Source: Dipteris shenzhenensis
Lineage: Eukaryota; Polypodiophyta; Polypodiopsida; Gleicheniales
Assembly: GCA_047967505.1 (NCBI GenBank)
Contig: CM106538.1
Length of the DNA: 64,000 bases
Strand: one strand, 5' to 3'
The translations under genes and the position numbers were made by a program. Below, piece after piece: positions 56,641-64,000 of this stretch. Positions within the stretch are counted from its first letter, which is position 1; every line of letters starts with the position of its first letter. The notes below the pieces were generated by a model. The model was given only the letters and a program-made list of their open reading frames with translations, was not told the origin of the DNA and ran no database searches.

Positions 56641-57660
56641 CCATTTGGAACTGTAATGGTACCTTATGGTCAGACCCAGGGAACTTCTCGGAGTCTTATA
56701 CAGGACGAGACATAGTCTTTTACACGGAGACACACTAGAGCCTAGAGCGTCCACTACCGATGGTCAGTGGCTACACATGGGAGTCAACCTTCAGGGACGA
56801 GACGAGGGATACAAGAGGAGTCGGAGGATCGGCGTGGTCGCAGTATTGTACAGGTCTTCCCTTGCTGGAGCCATCTCCATTGAGAGGAAAGATGCACACT
56901 CTCGATTCATGTGGATCTGGATCCGCACACACCCGTGACCTTTTCATAGCAATATGCTACTTCCCGCAAGGCACATCACACTTCGCCAAAGTGGCACGAG
57001 AGGAGCGTGAGACATCGCCATATCCACCCTTACATCAAGATATCCCAGACATTTCAGCCCGCGGGGAAGTTCTCCTTGTTGGGGACTTCAAATCAGGACG
57101 AGCATGCGTCACGCACCACTCCTGGACTTCCGAGACGACTCTATCATGCTACCAGACATGGACCTAGACAGAGCAGGTATGACCAGGATCTCATCGGACC
57201 GACACGGGCCTGTTACACCATATGGACACGCGCTCTTTGATCTGGGCAGGATGCATGATCTCATCATCTACAACGGGCTTGACCTATGGCCCTCCTCAAG
57301 TGGCTTTACTTGCTTCCCACACAGGGGGGACACTAGTGTAGTAGATTACATCACGGGATCCCCTACCTTCACTTCATGTATCACCAACTTCACCATAGCA
57401 CCACTCCCTCCACGAGCTGATCACACATACCTATTCTTCACTATCGCCACCCCATGCTTAGCCACACCACACACACCACATAGGAAGCACAACACCTACC
57501 ACAACATACACTTTGATCACAGCCTCTCACCGGCCTACTCTAGACACCTAAACAGACTCCTAACCTACATCGATCACATACCACTCATAGAGGACCGTGC
57601 TGCCTTGATTAGTCCACGAGGCTGTCCTCCAAATCCTTCCCCACACCACACGGTCCACTA
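56620..57660 (+). pseudogene. APE-type endonuclease of the LINE
   Basis: Blocks in order: CTIWNCNGTLW (about 56640), DIVFYTETH (E of the catalytic E-T-H, near 56735), GYTWESTF, VVAVLYRSSLAGAISIERKD (frame of 56666), FIAICYFPQGTSHFA, GEVLLVGDF (about 57063-57090) with a frameshift right after it, then GHALFDLGRMHDLIIYNGLD, GFTCFPHRGDTSVVDYITGS and PRADHTYLFF. The last replaces the usual S-D-H by A-D-H. The enzyme would nick the target at integration. Two more TAG stops (56736-56738, 57165-57167) and at least two frameshifts inactivate it. Confidence 0.75.
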
Positions 57661-57689
57661 GACCACCACCTCTTGGTTCTGTACCCTGC

Positions 57690-58800
57690 AACAATTGGTA
57701 CGATGCGGAGTGCAAGGCTTATCGCCGACAGCTCCGACTTGAAACCAAATGTCACCTCCCGAACACACCAGACACGGTACGTAAGTACCGACGTCTCGTA
57801 CGTTTGAAGAAGCAGGTATTTCTTCGTCGAAATGAGGAGGAGCTGCTACACATAGAGTCTGGCACACGTATGCACACCATCTTTATGATGTCCCACACCA
57901 GCCCACCACTCCAGATCTCATACACACACGTCGCCCCACCACTTGCACGTTGTTCACTAGAGGGGGAGTCAAGGACGCAACATTGAAACTGCACAATGGC
58001 CGAGCTAAGGATCACAATGGGCTATGCACTGAGTTTCTCGCATATGGGATCGACATGTTAGCCCCGATCCTAGCAAAGCTATTCAATGACGCTGTTCGCC
58101 TTAGCTTCCCCCGCACCTGGACACTGAACGCCATCACCCCCATCCACAAGGCAGGGGATCCCATGGACCCGAGTAACTACACGATTATTATGATTGGACA
58201 TGTGATGTCCAAGATCTATGCAGATGTATTGGATGTGTCGGTCAGCCTGTTCGCAGAGATGAGAGGGCTCAAAGCAGAGGGTCAGGCTGGTTTCAGGCGA
58301 GACCATGGGACTATGGATCACATACTCACACTCAGGAGTGTCATTGAGGAGGCCAGACCATGGAAGGAGAGGGTATATTGCTGCTTTGTGGATTTCCGCA
58401 AAGCCTTTGACACAATACCTCGAGCTCATCTCATCACACACCTACAGCCACTGGGATTTGATCAGGAGATCATCTGGGCAATCATGGCACTGTATGAGAG
58501 AGTCTCAAGCCGAGTTCGGACAGGCGCAGGTTGGACAAATGAGATCTTGAGTACCATAGGAGTCAAACAGGGTTGTCCCTTATCACCGACCCTGTTTGGC
58601 CTCTACATCGATGAGCTTGAGACTTTCATGGGGGCGTTCGGAGGGACCGGTTGCTCACTTGCCGGGATGATCATCAGGATTCTTCTTTATGCAAATGACA
58701 TGGCACTCTTGTCGTCCACACCCGAGGGGCTCCAACGACACCTGGATGCACTACCTGGATGCACTGTAGGCTTTTTGTTTATCCCATGATTTGGAGGTCA
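57690..58800 (+). pseudogene. Reverse transcriptase of the LINE
   Basis: A linker (about 57700-57950) with EETAELL-like acidic/basic helices (RKYRRLVRLKKQVFLRRNEE) leads to the RT frame at 57950-58789. It has NAITPIHKAGDPMDPSNYTI (thumb/finger start), QAGFRRDHGTMDHILTLRSV, CCFVDFRKAFDTIPRAHL (motif A, Asp present), GVKQGCPLSPTLFGLYIDEL (motif B) and RILLYANDMALLS (motif C). In motif C the first catalytic Asp is Asn, which should abolish polymerisation. The frame shifts just after, before LEVNLGKTKVMIFNTSR. Confidence 0.85.
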
Positions 58801-60018
58801 ACCTTGGCAAGACCAAGGTCATGATTTTTAACACCTCTCGAGCAAACATGCAACGGAAGCAGTTTACTTTTACTTTCGGTGGGTCACTAGTTGAGATCGT
58901 ATCCTCATACACTTACTTGGGGGTCATCTTCTCCGGCCCAATCTTCACGATGAGAACAGCGATGCAAGCCAAACTGAGCAGGGAATACGCCTCACTGGCT
59001 CAACTAGAGAGAAAATGCTTCCACTCCCACTTCCAGGACCCACGGACCAAGGCTCTTCTCTTCGACTCCTTGGTCCGACCAGCCGGTATGTATGGCAGCC
59101 CTTGTTGGGGGCATGACATGTCAGAGATAGTGTGGACACGGGTGGAGCGCCTGCAGATCCTCATGCTCTCATGGATGATCCAGGGGAAACCGTCTATACC
59201 ACATCACATCATTCAGGCCGAGTTTGGTGCTTCTCCACTCCAACTAGATGCAGCCTTTCACGCCATTATATATCTACACCGGGTTAGATCATATGGGGAC
59301 TGCACATCAGGGAGACAGAGGTTGCCATGATTGGCTCATGAGGTTGGCAGCAGAGGGATACGAGCAATGCTGGTATGCACGGACTCACAGATGGTTTGTG
59401 AGACTAGGGTTCCACATCGATAGGATACCTCCTTTTCAATATAGTTTAGATGCCCCTCCGGTACTCCCATCCACCATCCCGATTGGGCCACACACCAACC
59501 ATGTCATTCATGAGGATCTCCTGCAGCTACACACCTTTAGGACCTGGTTGGCGCCGAGGGAGCTTCCAATGAAGCTGAGTTTCTACAGAGATTACTGTCT
59601 CCGTATTTCGGAGGAGGGATTCATCACACCACCGAGGTACACTGAGCTTCATATGCCTCACTCACTATGGATCTCCATCGGACAGTTTCGGGTATCATCA
59701 CATCGCCTTCGCATAGAGAGCGGCAGAGCAGAGGGGATCCCTAGGGAGCATCGCTTATGCATATTGTACGACTGTCAGGAGGTCGAGTCGGAGGAGCATT
59801 TTATTTTCAGGTGCCCAGTATACTACGAGATCCGAGGTCGCTACCATTGCCTCTTCAGAGGCTCCTTTCCAGATTCCTTGCCTACCCAGATCAGAGATGC
59901 CTCGCGGCCTTCATTCACGAGGGGTCCGACACAAAGAGTACTTACTCAGGCGATGGGGCTTGGCCACATCATCAGACACCTCTCAGAGCAAGATCACAGA
60001 GTTCTTCCCATCGAGTGA
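58791..60018 (+). pseudogene. C-terminal domains of the LINE
   Basis: Two overlapping frames. The first (58791-59330) has VNLGKTKVMIFNT, SSYTYLGVIFSGPIFTMRTA, RTKALLFDSLVRPAGMYG and QAEFGASPLQLDAAFHAIIY. The second (59248-60018) has HRWFVRLGFHIDRIPPFQYS, EDLLQLHTFRTWLAP and a zinc-like block LCILYDCQEVESEEHFIFRC followed by PVYYEIRGRYHCLF. The first Cys pair is altered (L-C-I-L-Y). The block is distinctive of this LINE family and is conserved in the minus-strand copies. Its function is likely nucleic-acid binding, by inference. Confidence 0.75.
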
Positions 60019-60499
60019 CATTGATCGTCTAGTCTCTAGCCACAAACGTGATAGAGACCCCGACCCGACGATCGCAGCACGACACACGAGACATCAAGGG
60101 GACACACAGATCACTCTGGGGGACCTCCCGTCATTGTTAGACCCGAGATACGTCCCATGGGAGTCACAATGGCTCTGGTCTTGGGTCGAGCCTCGTCCAG
60201 GAGACCGAGACGTATAGCACCCCTTGACGGCCACCAGCGTCCCATCACCGGCTATGCACCAGCTAGGGCGACATGACATACGGAGGATTCTGCTCTACTC
60301 CAATCCTTTTCTTTTCATTGTTACATCCAGATGTATTTGATTTGATTATGTATGATCAAACTTAGGATTCAACATGGGTTGTTTCAGTAGCTCCACTCTT
60401 ACTGTGATTTGTATCAGGTTTTCTTTTAGTCTCATAGACCCATTGGTCTTCCGAAGACTCTAATAAAATTTCTTTCTTTCTTTTCTTTCTTTCTCTACA

Positions 60500-60850
60500 A
60501 ACATAATCGAAGCATCCAGCCTATGAAAAATTGGGGCTTTTGTGAAATTAGTACACATTCTTCTCTGAATTGTACAATTGTTTGGGGATTTTGCTGCATA
60601 AAGCAAAATTCACCACATTTAAGGCCACTTACTCAACATTGGTAGCCACCAGCCTGACGTTTTGAGAGTCATGCTGTGATTGCCCTTGGTAGCTGCTCCC
60701 ATGGACGTCATCGACTTTATCTTTGCGGGCCATTCTCGTCATGCGCTACATCAACATACTTCATCGACACAGGGATGTGCACACTTATGCAGGCAGCTAC
60801 TCGGGGAACATCTCTCATCCCTAGGACTCTACTTTTTTAATTCCTTTATT
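60500..60850. other. Junction between the LINE tail and element E
   Basis: Possibly a decayed gag C-terminus of element E (short frame near 60680-60862) but no motif supports it. Confidence 0.25.
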
Positions 60851-61585
60851 TGCTCTGTGTGATTTGGGTTCTCTGCCCGGGTTGTCCCCCAAAATGAATG
60901 TAATGAGATGTTATTGAGTCATTGAGTCAATAAGGTTCTCATTCTTGGATTGTCCTCCTAAAATGATGTAATCTTTGCTATTTTTTCATGTCTAACTCCC
61001 TGTCATTCTGTTCTGGAGTCAGGAGGGGGATGTACTGTGGGAGCCATGTATTGGAATTGATGGGTCTTTTTATCAAGTCTAGCATATGAGTTGGATCCAG
61101 GATGTTGGTGCATGCATCCATGCTAAGACATGAGCCTCTGAGTTATGTTGGGACGTAAAGCCATAAGAGTACTCAGTCCGACCTCTGAACCATGCTCAAA
61201 CTTCAGCCTCTGAGTTAGCATGGGAGCCATGTCTAGTTAGACTCGGTCATTGTCATGTTCTATTCTTGGTTCCATTCCAGTAGTCTCTCACCTTTCCTTC
61301 ATGGGGGGGTGTTAGAACATGAAGTCAAGTGTGAGTGTGTCCTAGAGTCCTAGTGTCTCCTACAATTGTGTGGGTGTGAATGTGTCTAGTAGGTGAGCAA
61401 TTAGTGCCACCTCCTAGTGTTAGGAGTGTGAAGATAAAACTGCCCAGCCTATAAATGAGGCTCTTGTACTTGCTTATGAAAATCTCAATCTCAATCTTGT
61501 GCATTGTGCCTCATCCCATCTCCATCATGTGATTGCCTATCTCTCTCCATGTTCCTGGTTCCCTCATGTGTTCCTAATTCCTTCA
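60850..61585 (+). mobile_element. 3' half of gag-only-type LTR element E
   Basis: From about 60870 the sequence (TCTCTGCCCGGGTTGTCCCC, then CAAAATGAATGTAATGAGAT and the mixed unit with GAGCCTCTGAG) parallels the non-coding 3' region of element D (49110-49566). A purine tract ending in ATGGGGGGG is followed by an LTR at 61310-61585 starting TGTTAGAACATGAAGTCAAG and ending CCTTCA. No matching 5' LTR or gag is visible upstream, so this is a truncated copy. The polypurine tract and LTR start are the same as in elements B-D. Confidence 0.75.
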
Positions 61586-62060
61586 CATTCAGTATAATGA
61601 TGCGTTGGAGCTATGATGGAGATTCGTAGTTTGCTACAAGCTATGGTGGCACAGATGCAATATGTTGTTAGAGGCGGCTGTGAGCTTGAGAGTTTGTTGG
61701 CTAGTGATAGCATCGTGATGGGCTCTGAAGAAACTATGGTAATAAATGTGACGATAGGCTGTGAGCATCCAAGCGGGCAAGCTAGTGTATGCTGATGAAG
61801 AGTTGAAGAATGGAAACGTTGTTGGCTACAACGATGGCAAGCGTAGCTAGCTGCAAGAAGGCTTGGAGTATGGTGGGCTGAAAAGGTGTAGTATGAAGAT
61901 TGAAAGCACAATGACAGAAGCTTTGGCTTTTACGTTATGGATTGGTCACTGCCACAGACAAAAGCTTAATGTGCAATTTGTTAACAGTCTCGTCATTGGA
62001 TCTTTTGGAGACTAACCTCATAGGGAAGGAGTCGCTATTGATGGAGAGCTTACATAGGTG
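61586..62060. other. Intron 7, no recognised feature
   Basis: Only a CATTC-type edge next to the LTR end; the rest shows no coding, repeat or splice pattern that I can support. Confidence 0.3.
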
Positions 62061-63640
62061 TGGCAACGTTTAGTTGGTGCACTCATCCGAGCCATCCCTC
62101 AGTGTCAATAGGAGTTTTGAGTGCCATCCCCTTCTTTGGCATCCAGAGGTCCGCGATTAGGAGGGATGTAAGCTGGGTTGCGCACACATCAATTGGGCAT
62201 GGTAAAACAAAGACCCGGCTAGATCCATTGGATCATGGAGTTGGCTTCCTTGGGGGCACAGGTGAGAGCCCTCGTGCACTTGAGATGGTCACGTGGGAGA
62301 TACGGAGCCTAGAGGGATGGGGGTTGCGCAAAGCCTCAAATCCCCAAGCTGGTATGAACAATCCTCTAGTATAGGGGTGCCTCAAAGGATCCTTTTCATG
62401 CATCAATCCCTCGACGCTTCCTGTTCCATGCACTATAGAGTGGGGCCAAGGGACTTACTTCAGCCAGAGGCAAAGGAAGACCCAAGGTTGGACAAGGCCA
62501 TGGATATGCTCGAGTGGCAGCGGATCGTGGACCATTGACCCAGTATCAGTTACCTTGGGGCAGGATTGCTAGCAGCTTTGGTTGTGGGAGAGGTACACTA
62601 GGACCAGGGTGGGTGTTTTAGTCTCGTAGAGTAGAACCACTCAAAGAGGATTATAGAGTAGGCCAACAACTATAGTTGGACACAAATGCCTAGACCCCTT
62701 TTAGAGAGCGGAATTGGGTTGAGCAGCAGGTGCCCCTAGGGGTCATAACCAGATTCTGGTCCCACCTATGGACTAGGCTCAGTCCATGGAAGATTATGTA
62801 TTTCTTCTAAATGGTGGGAAATGGGGGCTGCCCATTGGTCTGTGTATGGGCACTATCTTTGTGGACCTTTCCCGCAGCACATGGATCTGGCAAGGGGCCC
62901 TCCAGATTGTGTCTCTAACACATAGGATGGAGTGGGACTTACTTTCTTTGGGTCATGGCATCTTGGTTTGCAAAGAGAGGTCATGCCTATTCCAGATAGA
63001 TAGTTTCACCAGCCTATGAGATTGCTGGACTGAGGGTCATTCGGATCAAAGTATAGGAGTCGATTCCTCATCGCATCAACGGCCTGCACCCTCACCCAAG
63101 GATAGAGTTTGGGAGATGGTATCAAGCACCATTGCTTGGAACATCTGGGTTTCATTGTAGTTTGATGATGGGAGGCTAGTAGGTACGTCCAACAACCACC
63201 CTCGTTGCCATTTGGCAAGAAATCACTACACCATGTGGGAGCAAGGAACGATGGATGCTTGGACAACCCCACCCAAAGGCACTTGCACGTTTTTGCAAGG
63301 CTTGGCTTGCAATTTTATTCTCGTTGGCTGTATAGCCCCCCACTCTGGTCGTTGGTTCTTGTTTCTGATAGAAGCACATTGGACAACAACCAATAATTCC
63401 TTTTACATTCTTCCACAACCAGCACCACACGGACAGCTGATTTGTGTGGTTTGTTTTCTCTCAAGCATTAATAAAAGGTCCTTTTCTTGCAGTGGGACCC
63501 AGGGGAGTGGGATTGGATTGATGAGGGGCACCGAGAAGAGCTTTCCCTTCTTTCTCTATACAGTTAGAAATGCCCGGAGGTTTCAGTTCAGCAATAAAGG
63601 TTGGAGGCCCTCTAGAGCGTCACATTAGGATAGTTTTCAA
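62060..63640 (+). pseudogene. Decayed LINE post-RT region
   Basis: The plus strand has a WSHLWTRLSPWKIMYFF block (about 62760-62810) followed by NGGKWGLPIGLCMGTIFVDL in an adjacent frame. This resembles the zf-RVT region after the reverse transcriptase of plant L1 elements (L-W-x-L-x-x-P-x-K-x-x-F-x-W). Sequence near 62140 (CATCCAGAGGTCCG) and that near 20450 (CACCCAGAGGTCCG) are alike, so both may be the same LINE type. Frames break often. Weak call. Confidence 0.35.
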
Positions 63641-64000
63641 ATTTTCGCAGCTATGCGAAAAAACTTTTGGCATAGGCTTTGGAAATCCCTCGAGAATAGA
63701 AAGATCACTTGTTATGCTCAAGTCGAGGTAACATGACCTCGGAAGGGTCAGTCGACATTTTCCTTTAAAGGATCAATGTTTGTATTATAGTTGTTTGGAC
63801 TTCATGTAAATGATCAAAAAAGGAATAAAGGTCAAGGTCGACATGGCACTAGACTAGGTGGATCTAAGGCTAAGGGACCTAAATGCATGAAATGTGCCTA
63901 GGGGCAAATGTTTCAAAGATATCCCAAGAGAGGGGTAAATAATGCATTAAGGAAGGACCCTAAATTTAAGACATGTGGCATACTAGATCCATCTAGGGAG
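63640..64000. other. Right edge, unrecognised
   Basis: Basic Lys/Arg-rich frames on the plus strand (about 63810-64000) with a C-x2-C pair hint at another gag-like fragment, but this is not supported. No kinase exon is seen. Confidence 0.25.

Larger units (their letters stand above)
55200..60500 (+). mobile_element. Near full-length LINE of family 2 (ORF1-like, APE endonuclease, RT, C-terminal domain)
   Basis: All protein blocks of a non-LTR retrotransposon are present in order, followed by a C-terminal zinc-binding-like domain, a 3' UTR with AATAAA (about 60460) and a (CTTT)n tail (about 60468-60494). At the 5' end a perfect 11-bp hairpin (GGTCGGAGCTG, 55202-55212 with 55231-55241) lies before the first frame. 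The coding sequence is broken by in-frame TAGs and several frameshifts, and RT motif C is YAND, not YADD, so it is inactive. Minus-strand relatives occur at 23750-26130 and 29870-31795. It lies in sense orientation inside kinase intron 7. Exact ends are uncertain because I see no target duplication. Confidence 0.85.

Noticed and set aside
52548-64000. Search for the missing C-terminal CRK exons
   Set aside because: I looked for an acceptor followed by the conserved post-junction CRK sequence and the degenerate EF-hands and found none. Short exons could be missed by eye, but no candidate is strong enough to report.

Overview
This window is nuclear DNA from a land plant with a large, repeat-rich genome. 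The evidence is one plant-specific kinase gene with GT-AG introns of very unequal size, surrounded and filled by plant-type Copia, Gypsy and LINE retrotransposons. The lineage cannot be fixed from the sequence alone. The giant introns and the mix of old elements fit a fern or a gymnosperm better than a compact angiosperm, but that is inference.

The only host gene I can defend is a CDPK-related protein kinase (CRK) on the + strand. Its start codon is at 14277. Seven coding exons (14277-14675, 39117-39247, 51011-51052, 51176-51284, 51662-51740, 52039-52335, 52441-52547) join in frame into 388 codons with consensus splice sites. They encode an acylation-type N-terminus, a full kinase domain and the start of the autoinhibitory junction. 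The C-terminal EF-hand-like part is not in the window, so intron 7 runs for at least 11.4 kb past the right edge. Introns 1 and 2 are 24.4 kb and 11.8 kb and are mostly transposons.

Layout: 1-13.2 kb is intergenic transposon debris: a plus-strand gag-like relic split by a gag-only LTR element, a minus-strand Gypsy gag, an array of CCACGTCA motifs, another gag relic, and L1-type LINE pieces. 13.2-14.3 kb holds a MITE-like inverted repeat and the kinase upstream region. Intron 1 (14.7-39.1 kb) holds L1 LINE fragments on both strands, a decayed fragment of a vacuolar H+-pyrophosphatase gene, minus-strand copies of a second LINE family, a gag-only LTR element, a Gypsy relic with a non-coding LTR element nested in its protease, and a Copia protease relic. 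Intron 2 (39.2-51.0 kb) holds a tandem duplication, a Copia integrase relic and three elements of the gag-only type. Exons 3-7 are clustered at 51.0-52.5 kb. Intron 7 holds minisatellites, a near full-length LINE (about 55.2-60.5 kb), the 3' half of another gag-only element and LINE C-terminal debris.

The most notable themes are: repeated LTR elements that keep LTRs, primer-binding site, gag and polypurine tract but have no pol; a LINE whose long reading frame is interrupted six times, each time by TAG; a pyrophosphatase pseudogene fragment; and an intact-looking kinase gene carried across more than 38 kb of transposon-filled sequence.
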